A stretch of DNA of 64,000 nt from JBHJGP01 sp050331695. Its GTDB lineage: Bacteria; Pseudomonadota; Alphaproteobacteria; Geminicoccales; Geminicoccaceae. The notes under the pieces are model-generated. The model had not been told where the DNA came from. It saw nothing but the letters and a program-made list of their open reading frames with translations, and did not search any database. The translations under genes and the position numbers were made by a program. Within the stretch, counting starts at the first letter, position 1. The number at the start of each line of letters is the position of its first letter. The stretch is from positions 186,001 through 250,000 of the forward strand of contig JBHJGP010000003.1 in assembly GCA_050331695.1 (NCBI GenBank), given 5' to 3'. Below, in pieces: positions 18,108-26,346 of this stretch.

Positions 18108-18971
18108 ATGCGTCCGGAAGTCTGCTCTTTCTTCCACCAGGGGTCCAACACGATCGCCCATCTGGTCTGGGATCCTTCGACCCGTGATGCGGCAATCATC
18201 GATTCCTGTCTCGACTATGACGGTGCCAGCGGGCGGACGGAGACCAGCTTCGCCGACACGCTGATCGAGGCGGTCGAAGCGAGAGAGCTGAGGCTGGTCT
18301 GGATCCTGGAGACCCATGCCCACGCCGATCATCTTAGCGCGGCGCCGCATTTGCGTGACCATTTCGGTGCTCCGATCGGGATCGGCGAGCGGATCACCGA
18401 AGTGCAGGCGCTGTTCAAGGACATCTACAATCTGGAGCGAACCTTCCTGCCGGACGGTTCCCAGTTCGATCGGTTGTTCGCTGACGGCGAACGGTTTCAT
18501 CTGGGCCAACTGATGGTCGAGGTGAAGCACACCCACGGTCACACGCCGGCGGACGTCACTTACGTGATCGGCGACACGGCGTTCGTCGGCGACAGCCTGT
18601 TCATGCCCGACGCCGGGACCGCGCGTGCCGATTTTCCCGGCGGCTCGGCCGAGACCCTCTATCAATCAACCCAGCGCATCCTGAGCCTGCCCGGCGAGAC
18701 AAGGCTTTTCATGTTCCACGATTATGGCGCTGGCGGCAGCCGGGACATCCGTTGGGAGACCACCGTCGAGGAGCAGCGGGCCAAGAACATTCACGTGGGC
18801 GAAGGCATGAGCTGCGAGAAATTTGTCACGCTCCGCCAACAACGCGATGCCACGCTCGGCATGCCAAGCCTGATCCTGCCGTCGATCCAGGTGAACATCC
18901 GCGCCGGCCACCTGCCGCCCGCCGAGGACAACGGCACCCGCTATCTCAAGATTCCGTTAAACACGCTTTGA
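18108..18971 (+). CDS. ETHE1-like persulfide dioxygenase (MBL-fold hydrolase)
   Basis: This 287-residue metallo-beta-lactamase-fold protein resembles the ETHE1/Blh persulfide dioxygenases that oxidise glutathione persulfide to sulfite. It has ETHAHADHLSA (His70, His72, Asp74, His75), HTHGHTP, FVGDSLFMPDAGTARADFPGG and FMFHDYG, which supply the metal ligands. ETHE1-type enzymes use a single iron with two His and one Asp. The GTARADFPGG segment is more typical of persulfide dioxygenase than glyoxalase II. ATG 18108 follows GGGAGG. No rhodanese or BigR-type regulator is adjacent, so the substrate is inferred from the family. Confidence 0.78.
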   Translation: MRPEVCSFFHQGSNTIAHLVWDPSTRDAAIIDSCLDYDGASGRTETSFADTLIEAVEARELRLVWILETHAHADHLSAAPHLRDHFGAPIGIGERITEVQALFKDIYNLERTFLPDGSQFDRLFADGERFHLGQLMVEVKHTHGHTPADVTYVIGDTAFVGDSLFMPDAGTARADFPGGSAETLYQSTQRILSLPGETRLFMFHDYGAGGSRDIRWETTVEEQRAKNIHVGEGMSCEKFVTLRQQRDATLGMPSLILPSIQVNIRAGHLPPAEDNGTRYLKIPLNTL

Positions 18972-19029
18972 CGTGTTGCTGACGGCGCCGTGGCTAGTTT
19001 CTCGTCGTCAGCGGCTGGAGACCGGCGAG

Positions 19030-21087
19030 CTACTCGGCGGCCGCACGCTCTTCATGGGAGGGAACGGCGAGCGCGGTTGCCATCAAAGCGTCGACGACGG
19101 TCGGATCGTAGCGCTCGGGATGCTCGCGTAGCACCTTGATGATCTCCGCGGGCTCGGCTCGGGCGCGATAGGAGCGAGGTTCCATGCGTGCGCAGTAGAC
19201 ATCGGCGACGCCCAGAATGCGGCTGACCATTCCCACTTTTTTGCCGCTCAAGCCCATGGGATAGCCGCTGCCGTCGGGCCGTTCGTGCATCGATGCCAAA
19301 GCTTTCGCCACCGGCAGATCGAAATCGATTCCGTCCAGGATCCGTGTGGCATGCTCGATATGGCGTTGCATCTCCCGCTGCTCATCCTCGGTGTGGCGGT
19401 CCGGCTTCTCCAGAAGCTCCTTGGCGATGAAACTCTTGCCGATCTGGGACAGCGCCGCCGCCAGGTCGATCGTCGTTCGTTCCTCTTCGCCGAGGTTCAG
19501 GTGATCCGCGATGCGCAGCGCCTGGGTCCGCACTCGTTCGCTATGGCCGACCAGATAGGGATCCCGAAGCTCGATCGAATGGACCAGAGCCTGGACCAGT
19601 TGCCGGCGCAGCGCGTCCTGTCGGCGCCGTTGTTCGACGAGTTGGGTCACGTCGCGGCTCACGCAGACGATGCCCGTAATCTTGTCGTCTTCGTTGCGCA
19701 AAGGCACGCGCGAGCTTTCCAGATGACGGGTTCGGCCACCAATCGTCAGGTCTTCGTCGTCCGAGAGCGTGGCGCCGATCCTCATCGCCTCCCGGTCGGC
19801 CTGTTCGATGCGGGCGCTGATGTCCGGTTCGAAAAGGTCGCGGTCATGAGCGCCGACCAGCCGTTCCTGGCCTCGGCCCTGCACCGCGGCGAAGGCCGGG
19901 TTGGCGAACAGATAGTGGCCCTCCCGGGACTTCACCGTGATCATCTCCCGGACCGTGTCGGTGATGCTCGCGAGAAGCTTTTGTTGGCGTTTCAGCCGGC
20001 CGACGAACCGCCGATATTGTTCGACGATGGCCGCCTGGTGCTGGTTTTCCTGGCGGGAGACGAACGCGATGGCGGCGGCGATAAGCGCGGCCGAAAGACA
20101 AGCGGCGATGATCAGTGCGGTGACGATGAAGCGGTTGAGCGGCTGGAAAACCCGATCCGAGGCGGCGGTTTGGATCAACGTCCAAGGCAGCCGAGGCACG
20201 GCGACACCTTGAACCTGACGGGGTACGGCATCGATGTCCTGGTCCGAGCCGTAGCCGATCTCCATACCGGGTTCGACCGAGAGGGTGCGCTCGATCAGGC
20301 TCAGCGAGCCTTTGTCCGTGGCCTCGATCAGCCCCACACCTTCTGACGTCGGCGCCAGGAGAAAGGTCTTTTCGCCGTCGAGCGCCGCGCCACTGTCACC
20401 CAGTACCTTGACCAGGGCGGCGTTGGCCACAACCCGGTAAAACAGGGCGCCGACCAGACCGAAGGCCTCGTCCGAGGTCGGTTGGGGGCCTTCGATCGGC
20501 AAGATGATCTCGATGATCTGGGCGCCGCCGGTGATCGAGATCGGCCCGACGCTGTGGGTGACGTCGCGATGGCCGAACGTCATCGAGAGATCGTCGCGAC
20601 GCGTGATTTGGTCTGCGCCGATGGTACCCAGGAGCCACCGCCCTTCGGTGTCAGTGATGTAAGCGGCGATCAGATCATGCTGGCGGGTGAAATCGGCCAA
20701 CACCTGTTTCATGTAGGGCATCTGCGCCGCCAGAGCGTCCTGGAGCGCGGCCGAACTGTCGTCCAAGGCCAGTTCGCTGGTGAACAGTTGCACCAGTTCG
20801 GAGCGGGTCAGGCGGTGACCCAATTGGGTGAGGCCATCGATCCAGGTGCCGAGAACCTCGGCCTTGCCGTCGGCCAGTGCCGAAAGCCGCTGGGCGGTCG
20901 CCTGGTTGATGGTATCGAGCCGATCCCTGACTAGGGCGTAGACCAGCCCCGTCACCAAAAGGACCAGGCCGACGGCGACCGCGAGCGCGATCAGGAGCAG
21001 CCTGGTCCTCGGAGGCTTGGGCGGGCTCGGTAGGTCACCGGCGAACAGATCGCTGGTCGGTTCCGTCGAAGCTGGCGCTGAAGCCAT
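19030..21087 (-). CDS. Membrane sensor: extracellular Cache, PAS and degenerate HD-GYP domain
   Basis: This 685-residue sensor has two membrane segments (about 28-52 and 318-342) flanking a large periplasmic dCache-like domain. A cytoplasmic PAS domain follows (about 375-495, with SREGHYLFANPAFAAVQGR), then an HD-GYP domain (about 505-675). The HD-GYP frame is clear (GHSERVRTQALRIADHL, MHERPDGSGYPMGL, RILGVADVYCARM), but the metal-binding LHDIGK reads LSQIGK, so the catalytic His-Asp dyad is gone. The His before HER is Met. It is therefore more likely a c-di-GMP or protein sensor than a phosphodiesterase. It starts 27 nt after the LapG-like gene, so they form an operon. Confidence 0.82.
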   Translation of the reverse strand: MASAPASTEPTSDLFAGDLPSPPKPPRTRLLLIALAVAVGLVLLVTGLVYALVRDRLDTINQATAQRLSALADGKAEVLGTWIDGLTQLGHRLTRSELVQLFTSELALDDSSAALQDALAAQMPYMKQVLADFTRQHDLIAAYITDTEGRWLLGTIGADQITRRDDLSMTFGHRDVTHSVGPISITGGAQIIEIILPIEGPQPTSDEAFGLVGALFYRVVANAALVKVLGDSGAALDGEKTFLLAPTSEGVGLIEATDKGSLSLIERTLSVEPGMEIGYGSDQDIDAVPRQVQGVAVPRLPWTLIQTAASDRVFQPLNRFIVTALIIAACLSAALIAAAIAFVSRQENQHQAAIVEQYRRFVGRLKRQQKLLASITDTVREMITVKSREGHYLFANPAFAAVQGRGQERLVGAHDRDLFEPDISARIEQADREAMRIGATLSDDEDLTIGGRTRHLESSRVPLRNEDDKITGIVCVSRDVTQLVEQRRRQDALRRQLVQALVHSIELRDPYLVGHSERVRTQALRIADHLNLGEEERTTIDLAAALSQIGKSFIAKELLEKPDRHTEDEQREMQRHIEHATRILDGIDFDLPVAKALASMHERPDGSGYPMGLSGKKVGMVSRILGVADVYCARMEPRSYRARAEPAEIIKVLREHPERYDPTVVDALMATALAVPSHEERAAAE

Positions 21088-21114
21088 GGTCCCTCATCAT
21101 AGGAGACTGTCAGC

Positions 21115-21807
21115 TCAGCGCAGGTCTCCACCATGGGCGGCAACCACTGTTCCCGCCGGCTTGACATGGGCCCATCGGCTGAGCTCATTAACCGAATAGT
21201 AGGGTAAGTAGTGCGAAATTCGCTTATCTGGCAAGATGCTATTGGTCAAATTGTCCAAAATGTAGACATGGCCGTCGAGATAGACCGCCAACACCGCGTG
21301 GGCGACATCGCGCAGAACGTCTTGGAGCACGACCAGCCGAAGCTGATCCGGCGTGAAACCAAGCTTGCGCAGACTGACATATTTGGTGATCGCATAGTCT
21401 TCGCAGTCGCCGGACCGACGCAGGAACTCGCCCGGGCTGGCCCAGTGATCGCTGCGTCCGAAGTTGACCCGGTCCTCGCGGTACTGCCACTGGTTGACGA
21501 ACCGGTTGATGGCCTTGACCTGGTCCAGTCGCTTGCCGCCGTTTTGAGCGTTGATCACCGCCTGCCAGGCCATCATGCCCCGGTTGGGACAAGCCTTGGC
21601 ATCGCGTGAGCAGGCCTCGTAAACAGCCTCCTCTTCGCCGATTCGCGCCATGACGCGGGTCCATTGGGGGAGGGAGCCGATATGATCGGCACGAAACTCG
21701 ACGGTTCCAAACAACGCCGAGCCGGCGTCCGCTTTGAGCGGACTCAAGACAACCGACAAGGCGGTAATCGATGCGAAGATCACATACCGCAAGACGAGGC
21801 TCCTCAT
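21115..21807 (-). CDS. LapG-like transglutaminase-type periplasmic cysteine protease
   Basis: This 230-residue BTLCP (DUF920) protein has an N-terminal signal peptide ending near ADA/GSA. The catalytic triad is visible: Cys135 in SGDCEDYA, His170 in VAHAVLAV, and Asp185 in YILDNLTN. Pseudomonas LapG cleaves the large adhesin LapA from the cell surface and is held inactive by the c-di-GMP receptor LapD. Calcium-coordinating acidic residues are plausible around the Cys (GDCEDY). No lapD or giant adhesin gene is in the window; instead the gene is followed by an HD-GYP membrane sensor. Confidence 0.85.
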   Translation of the reverse strand: MRSLVLRYVIFASITALSVVLSPLKADAGSALFGTVEFRADHIGSLPQWTRVMARIGEEEAVYEACSRDAKACPNRGMMAWQAVINAQNGGKRLDQVKAINRFVNQWQYREDRVNFGRSDHWASPGEFLRRSGDCEDYAITKYVSLRKLGFTPDQLRLVVLQDVLRDVAHAVLAVYLDGHVYILDNLTNSILPDKRISHYLPYYSVNELSRWAHVKPAGTVVAAHGGDLR

Positions 21808-22027
21808 ATCTCAACGCATGAGCGATGAGATGCTTGTTTTGTTAGCCTCATGAGTAAGCGAGCGGCGTGAACAAACCCTTACGCGCCAGGGTGACCCGGT
21901 CCTTTTGGCATACGTAAGTACCCCTATAACGGCAGGTTTTGCCCAGTGGTCGTCGAGCTAAGTCTCTTATTTTAGGTCGTTTTTTTGCTGATGCCCGCTA
22001 GTGGGCAGTTTTTGCCGAGTGGGTCGG
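21808..22027. other. Intergenic region between the LapG-like gene and flhB end
   Basis: This region is relatively AT-rich for the window. It should hold the promoter of the LapG/HD-GYP operon (read leftwards). It contains a short inverted repeat TGCCC-N6-GGGCA at 21992-22007, flanked by T-runs on both sides when read on the plus strand. I see no gene. Confidence 0.5.
21992..22013 (+). terminator. Hairpin with T-run, terminator-like
   Basis: A five-base-pair stem TGCCC/GGGCA with a six-base loop is followed by GTTTTT. It would work only for plus-strand transcripts, and no plus-strand gene precedes it. It may only be a fortuitous palindrome near the end of flhB. Confidence 0.2.
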
Positions 22028-23107
22028 TCAACCCTCGGCCTGATCCTGGCCTTTGCGCTGCATGACGAAGCTGATCACCCCGGCCACGGCCTGGTAATAG
22101 GCCTCCGGAATGGCGGCGCCGACCTTCACCTCGCGGTTCAGGCTCCGGGCGAGCAGTCGATTTTCGACCAGTGGCACATCATGCGCCCGGGCGATCTCGC
22201 GGATCCGCATGGCGATATCGTCGATGCCCTTGGCGACCACGATCGGCGCCGCCATTTCGCCCGGCTCGTAGCGAAGAGCGACCGACACGTGGGTCGGATT
22301 GGTGACCACCACGGTCGCGTTCGGAACCTCCGCGGCGATCCGTTGGCGCGCTTTCTCGCTTCGGATCTGGCGCAGCCGCTGCTTGACGTGCGGATCGCCG
22401 TCGGACTGTTTGAGCTCCTCCTTGACCTCATGGCGGGTCATGCGCAGCTGTTTGTGGTGTTGTTGGAGCTGAAAGCCGACGTCGAAGGCAGCCAGGAGCC
22501 CGATCACGACCAGCGAGGCGCCAAGGGCTCTCGCGCCGAGCCCAGCCAGCAGCGTGACCTGGCCGATGGTCGAAAGTTCACCGACCCTAAGGAGTTCGTG
22601 AAGCTCCGTGTAGGTGGCGAAATAGGCCGCCGCGCCAATCAATGTCACCTTGGCCATGCTCTTCGCGAATTCGACCAGCGACTTCATGGAGAACAGCCGC
22701 TTGAAGCCGGAAAGCGGCGAAATCCGTTCCAGTTTTGGTGTAAGCGGGTGGGTGGTGAAGACGAGGCCGTGCATCAGAAGACCCGAGGCCAGGGCGGCCA
22801 CCACCAGGACGCTCATCGGCACCGCCAGCACCAGCATCACGTCCCAAAGGATCTGCCGCAAGAGCTCGCCGAGTGCGCCCGGATCGGTGACGAACAGGTG
22901 GGGACGGGTCGCCAGGCCGATGAGCGGTTGGCTGATCGCGCCGGCGAACCAACCGCCGATCGGCAGGAAGAAAGCGAGACCGACGCTCAGCATCAAAAAG
23001 CTCGAAAGATCCCGGGAGCTGGCAACCTGTCCCTTGTCGACCGCGTCCTGTTGGCGCTTGGCGGTCGGTTCCTCCGTTTTTTGGGAATCGTCCTGTTCGT
23101 CCGCCAA
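22028..23107 (-). CDS. flhB: Flagellar type III export switch protein FlhB
   Basis: This 359-residue inner-membrane component of the flagellar export gate switches substrate specificity from rod/hook to filament. An N-terminal cytoplasmic tail (DDSQKTEEPTAKR) precedes four membrane segments. The C-terminal cytoplasmic domain contains the self-cleavage site NPTH (in VVVTNPTHVSVALRY). The start is TTG 23107, eight bases after GGAGG and 4 nt after the fliR stop. It is last in the flgB-flgC-fliE-fliQ-fliR-flhB transcript. Confidence 0.95.
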   Translation of the reverse strand: MADEQDDSQKTEEPTAKRQQDAVDKGQVASSRDLSSFLMLSVGLAFFLPIGGWFAGAISQPLIGLATRPHLFVTDPGALGELLRQILWDVMLVLAVPMSVLVVAALASGLLMHGLVFTTHPLTPKLERISPLSGFKRLFSMKSLVEFAKSMAKVTLIGAAAYFATYTELHELLRVGELSTIGQVTLLAGLGARALGASLVVIGLLAAFDVGFQLQQHHKQLRMTRHEVKEELKQSDGDPHVKQRLRQIRSEKARQRIAAEVPNATVVVTNPTHVSVALRYEPGEMAAPIVVAKGIDDIAMRIREIARAHDVPLVENRLLARSLNREVKVGAAIPEAYYQAVAGVISFVMQRKGQDQAEG

Positions 23108-23111
23108 GCGC

Positions 23112-23879
23112 TCAGCCTCCGACCAGAGACGAAAGCGTTTCCTGCATCCAGGAGGCGGTCACCAGGATACTCGTGGTCAGCGAAAGCATCATCACCGCGA
23201 AGCCGACCAGAACCTGAGCCGGTAACGCCACGAACAGCGCTTGAAAGGTCGGGACCAAACGGCTGATCACGCCCATGGTCAGCATCAGCACGAACTCGAT
23301 CAGCGCCACCGGACCGGCAATGCGCAGCGCCACCTCGAAGCTGCCGCCCAGGGTTCGCGCATAGGTCTGGCTCATATCGGCGGTGATCAGCGTGCCGGTC
23401 GCCGGCAGGACCTCATAGCTCACCTGGATCGCCCGCAGAAAATCATGGTGCAGGTCGGTGGCGAAGATGAAGGCGAGCATGACCGTGGTCATGAAATTGC
23501 CCGGCAGGCTGCTTTGGGTCGCTTCGTTCGGATCGAAGAAGCTGGCCGACGCAAGACCCGATTGCATGGCGATCATCGAACCGGCGATGTGCAGAACGGC
23601 CATCACCGCGCGGACGGCCGCACCCAGAAAAAGGCCTCGGACGACCTCCAGGATGAGCGGTACGAACAGACCGGCGAAGGTGGTGTCCACAGGGCCCAGG
23701 TAGGGTGCGATCACGGGACTGATGGCGACGCTGATCGCCAGCGCCAGCAACAGGCGCGACCGGGGCGTGACGTAGGGCTCGCCGAAGCCCGGCAATAGCA
23801 TCATGGCCGAGCCAAGCCGGGCGAAGACCATGAGGCCGGTAAGGATCGGCTCGCTGAGAAGGGCCTGAAGCTCGATCAC
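23112..23879 (-). CDS. fliR: Flagellar export gate protein FliR
   Basis: This 255-residue multipass membrane protein joins FliP and FliQ in the export gate. It has about six hydrophobic segments and the family motif MVFARLGSAMMLLPGFGEPYV near the N-terminus. A GTG start (MIELQALL) is preceded by GAGGAGG. The gene lies 16 nt after fliQ and 4 nt before flhB. fliP is not in this window. Confidence 0.94.
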   Translation of the reverse strand: MIELQALLSEPILTGLMVFARLGSAMMLLPGFGEPYVTPRSRLLLALAISVAISPVIAPYLGPVDTTFAGLFVPLILEVVRGLFLGAAVRAVMAVLHIAGSMIAMQSGLASASFFDPNEATQSSLPGNFMTTVMLAFIFATDLHHDFLRAIQVSYEVLPATGTLITADMSQTYARTLGGSFEVALRIAGPVALIEFVLMLTMGVISRLVPTFQALFVALPAQVLVGFAVMMLSLTTSILVTASWMQETLSSLVGG

Positions 23880-23895
23880 GGCCGTCTGCCCCTCC

Positions 23896-24162
23896 TCAGG
23901 ACTGACGCGCGATCATGGCGAACAGTTCGCCCGCGAAATCGGTGAGGCTGTGCAGCATGAAGGAGGCGGACAGGATCAACGTGAAGACGATGGCGATGAT
24001 CTTCGGCACGAATGTGAGCGTCAGCTCCTGGATCTGGGTGAGTGCCTGAAACAGGGAAATCAGGAGGCCCGTGCCGAGGGCCACGAGCATGACCGGCGCG
24101 CCGATCTTGAGCATGACCATCATGGCATGGCGGGCAATATCGAGAACCAGGGCCGCGTCCAT
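23896..24162 (-). CDS. fliQ: Flagellar export gate protein FliQ
   Basis: This 88-residue protein has two transmembrane helices (about 16-38 and 51-75) around the conserved loop SLFQALTQIQELTLTFVPKI, which is diagnostic for FliQ and its SctS relatives. It assembles with FliP and FliR into the export pore. It lies 80 nt downstream of fliE, the largest gap in the operon. Confidence 0.95.
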   Translation of the reverse strand: MDAALVLDIARHAMMVMLKIGAPVMLVALGTGLLISLFQALTQIQELTLTFVPKIIAIVFTLILSASFMLHSLTDFAGELFAMIARQS

Positions 24163-24242
24163 GTCCGGATCAGCTCCCTTCGCTCGCTGGGTTGTTTGGG
24201 GTTTTCATTGTTGATGGATGATGCCTGGTCATGATGGTGGCG

Positions 24243-24584
24243 CTAGATCGGCATTCGGATGATCTCTTGATAGGCGGCGATCACCCGATCACGGACTGCG
24301 GTTGCGGTCTGCAAGCCCAATTCAGCCTGGGTTACCGCTTCCGCGACCTCGCGCAAGCTGACATTGCCCTGGAGACCGTTCAGCGCCAGCTGCGCGGCCG
24401 CCTTGCCTTCGGACAGGGTTGTCTGAGCGGCCTCGCTCAGAAGGCTTTGGAAATTGCTGGAGACCGGCGCTTGGGCTTGGCCGAGGGCGCCGGGCGGTTG
24501 GATGGAAGCGGCGCCGAGGGACGCGCCGGCGCCGGCTTTGGCCGCACCGGCATGGCGATGGGCAAGGGCGGGATCGACGGGCAT
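24243..24584 (-). CDS. fliE: Flagellar hook-basal body protein FliE
   Basis: This 113-residue MS-ring/rod junction protein has a low-complexity Ala/Gly-rich N-terminus. The conserved C-terminal helical domain includes NFQSLLSEAAQ, EGKAAAQLALNG, VAEAVTQAELGLQTATAVRDRVIAAYQEIIRMPI. The last segment, ending in the conserved RMPI, identifies FliE. It sits between flgC and fliQ in the usual order. Confidence 0.92.
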   Translation of the reverse strand: MPVDPALAHRHAGAAKAGAGASLGAASIQPPGALGQAQAPVSSNFQSLLSEAAQTTLSEGKAAAQLALNGLQGNVSLREVAEAVTQAELGLQTATAVRDRVIAAYQEIIRMPI

Positions 24585-24624
24585 GTCTTAAGCTCTTTCT
24601 CGCGCGTTCCTGGTTGGCTACCGC

Positions 24625-25032
24625 CTAGCGGAGCAGGTCGATGGTGCGCTGGATCATCGAACGGGTGACGCCCATCGCACTGAGATTGGCTTCGTAGGAC
24701 CGTTGGGCTTCGCGGATATCCATCAGCTCGATTAGTGGGGTGACGTTCGGCGTTGCCACCGTGCCGTCTTCGTCGGCGGCCGGGTGGCTGGGATCGAACC
24801 GGGTGCCGAACGGCGCCCGGTCGACGCCGTAGCGCCTGACGTCAACCAGCTCCAAGCCGGTGTCGCGGTCCTCGACCTCATGCAGGTGGATGGTTTTGCG
24901 CCGGTACGGCTCTTCGCCCGGTCCGGACGGCGTGGTGCTGGCATTGGCCAGATTTTCCGAGGCCACGCGGAGGCGGGCGCTCTGCACCTTCATGCCGGCG
25001 CCGGAAATCTTCGTGGTGTCACGTAGATCCAT
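24625..25032 (-). CDS. flgC: Flagellar proximal rod protein FlgC
   Basis: This 135-residue rod protein has an N-terminal signature close to SARLRVASENLANASTT, typical of axial proteins. The C-terminal helix includes VTPLIELMDIREAQRSYEANLSAM. ATG 25032 follows AAGGAG. It starts 30 nt after flgB. It is exported by the flagellar type III machinery and has no signal peptide. Confidence 0.94.
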   Translation of the reverse strand: MDLRDTTKISGAGMKVQSARLRVASENLANASTTPSGPGEEPYRRKTIHLHEVEDRDTGLELVDVRRYGVDRAPFGTRFDPSHPAADEDGTVATPNVTPLIELMDIREAQRSYEANLSAMGVTRSMIQRTIDLLR

Positions 25033-25062
25033 GACTAGGCTCCTTTAGCGTCGACCGACCGG

Positions 25063-25464
25063 TCAGCTTTGGGTCGAGAGAGCTGCGCGGATCATGTCCG
25101 CATATTTCTTGTAGAGCGTGCTGGCGAGGCGATGATCACTGCCGTTGGACGCGAGCTTGGCCGCCTGTTCCTCGAGGACCACGCCGTTGCCGGAAGGCGT
25201 CACCTCGAAGGTTCGGCTGGTCTCGGCCTCGTGGGACGGGGCGCCGGCGACGTCGATATGGCCGGCATGGGTGCGGCTGAGCGATGGCGAGCGGACACCG
25301 CCGGCCTGCTCAAGATGCACATCGAAGCGAGGTTCGCTCACATCGACGGCCCGGTAGCCGGGCGTGTCCGCGTTGGCGATGTTGCGAACAAGCGCCTCGT
25401 GCCGGGCCTCGAGGAAGTCGAGGCGTCGGCTGGTCGCTTGGAACAGGCTCAACGATTGGAACAC
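25063..25464 (-). CDS. flgB: Flagellar proximal rod protein FlgB
   Basis: This 133-residue rod protein is first in the flagellar operon. It has the axial-protein N-terminus RHEALVRNIANADTPGYRAVDV and a C-terminal helix, LASTLYKKYADMIRAALSTQ. The start is GTG 25464, with AGAAGG upstream. It is divergent from csrA; the 148-nt region between them contains a CtrA-like box, consistent with cell-cycle control of flagellar genes in alphaproteobacteria. Confidence 0.93.
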   Translation of the reverse strand: MFQSLSLFQATSRRLDFLEARHEALVRNIANADTPGYRAVDVSEPRFDVHLEQAGGVRSPSLSRTHAGHIDVAGAPSHEAETSRTFEVTPSGNGVVLEEQAAKLASNGSDHRLASTLYKKYADMIRAALSTQS

Positions 25465-25540
25465 GGATCACACCTTCTCCACGGGCCGGGGCCGATCTTT
25501 TGCGGTCTTCAGCCGCGGCTTGAAGGCTAACGCAAACAGG

Positions 25541-25557
25541 GTTAACAAAGGACTAAC
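25541..25557 (-). promoter_or_regulatory. CtrA-like box in the flgB/csrA intergenic region
   Basis: Read towards flgB, TTAG-N7-TTAAC has one mismatch to the CtrA consensus TTAA-N7-TTAAC. It lies about 80 nt upstream of flgB, where CtrA control of early flagellar operons is known in Caulobacter. The position makes it more credible than an isolated match. Confidence 0.4.
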
Positions 25558-25612
25558 CGCAGCCCAGGCCCGCAGAATTCCGCCTGTTCAGGGTCATACC
25601 CGAAGTGGAATC

Positions 25613-25855
25613 ATGCTCTATTTGACGCGAAAGGCGGGCGAGGCCGTCATCATCAACAACACGATCGAGGTCCGCGTCGTCGAGCTGAAGGGCAAGACGG
25701 TCAAGCTGGGTTTCACCTTTCCAGCCGACGTATCGGTGCTCCGCGAAGAGGTCTTTGTCCAGGTCGAGGACACCAATCGCGCCGCTTTGGAGGGCGTGAA
25801 AGAGCTGACTTCGGCGCTCGGTGGCGGCAAAGCAAGAGACGACCGTGAGCCATGA
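25613..25855 (+). CDS. csrA: Carbon storage regulator CsrA (RsmA)
   Basis: This 80-residue RNA-binding regulator begins MLYLTRKAGEAVIINNTIEV and includes VLREEVF, with the RNA-contacting Arg and the N-terminal L-x-R residues present. CsrA dimers bind GGA-containing leaders and change translation or stability, classically of flagellar and carbon-storage genes. The C-terminal helix/tail is longer than in the 61-residue E. coli protein. Its TGA overlaps the purE ATG (ATGA), an unusual coupling. It is divergent from the flagellar operon. The ribosome-binding site is weak. Confidence 0.93.
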   Translation: MLYLTRKAGEAVIINNTIEVRVVELKGKTVKLGFTFPADVSVLREEVFVQVEDTNRAALEGVKELTSALGGGKARDDREP

Positions 25856-26346
25856 ACCGGACAAAGCCGGTCGCTATCGTGATGGGATCGCAATCGGACT
25901 GGCGATGCTTGCGCCACGCGGCGGAAACGCTTGCTGATCTCGAGATCGAGCATGATGTCAGGATTGTCTCGGCCCACAGGACGCCCGATCGTCTCTATCG
26001 GTTCGCCAGCACCGCCAAGCGGGAAGGCTTCAAGGTGATCATCGCTGGTGCCGGCGGCGCCGCCCATCTGCCCGGCATGATCGCCGCCATGACGCCCCTG
26101 CCGGTCTTCGGCGTTCCGGTCGACAGCCGCCATCTCTCAGGTCTCGATAGCCTTCTCTCGATCGTCCAGATGCCGGCGGGCGTGCCGGTCGGAACGCTCG
26201 CCATCGGCGATGCCGGCGCCACCAATGCGGGCCTCATGGCGGCCGCTGTCCTCGGCCTCGGTGACGAGGCGATCGCCGAACGCCTCGAGCGCTGGCGGAC
26301 CAAGCAGAGCGAAGCGGTCGCCGAAGAGCCGCGAGATGAGCGGTGA
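25852..26346 (+). CDS. purE: N5-carboxyaminoimidazole ribonucleotide mutase PurE
   Basis: This 164-residue purine-biosynthesis enzyme converts N5-CAIR to CAIR. Characteristic segments are MGSQSDW, VSAHRTPDRL with the catalytic His, AGAGGAAHLPGM, and DSLLSIVQMPAGVPVGTLAIG. It overlaps csrA by 4 nt upstream and purK by 4 nt downstream, so the three are translationally coupled. Confidence 0.95.
   Translation: MNRTKPVAIVMGSQSDWRCLRHAAETLADLEIEHDVRIVSAHRTPDRLYRFASTAKREGFKVIIAGAGGAAHLPGMIAAMTPLPVFGVPVDSRHLSGLDSLLSIVQMPAGVPVGTLAIGDAGATNAGLMAAAVLGLGDEAIAERLERWRTKQSEAVAEEPRDER

Noticed and set aside
21992..22013. Strong rho-independent terminator
   Set aside because: The hairpin is only five base pairs and its T-run orientation does not match the nearest gene end (flhB, minus strand).
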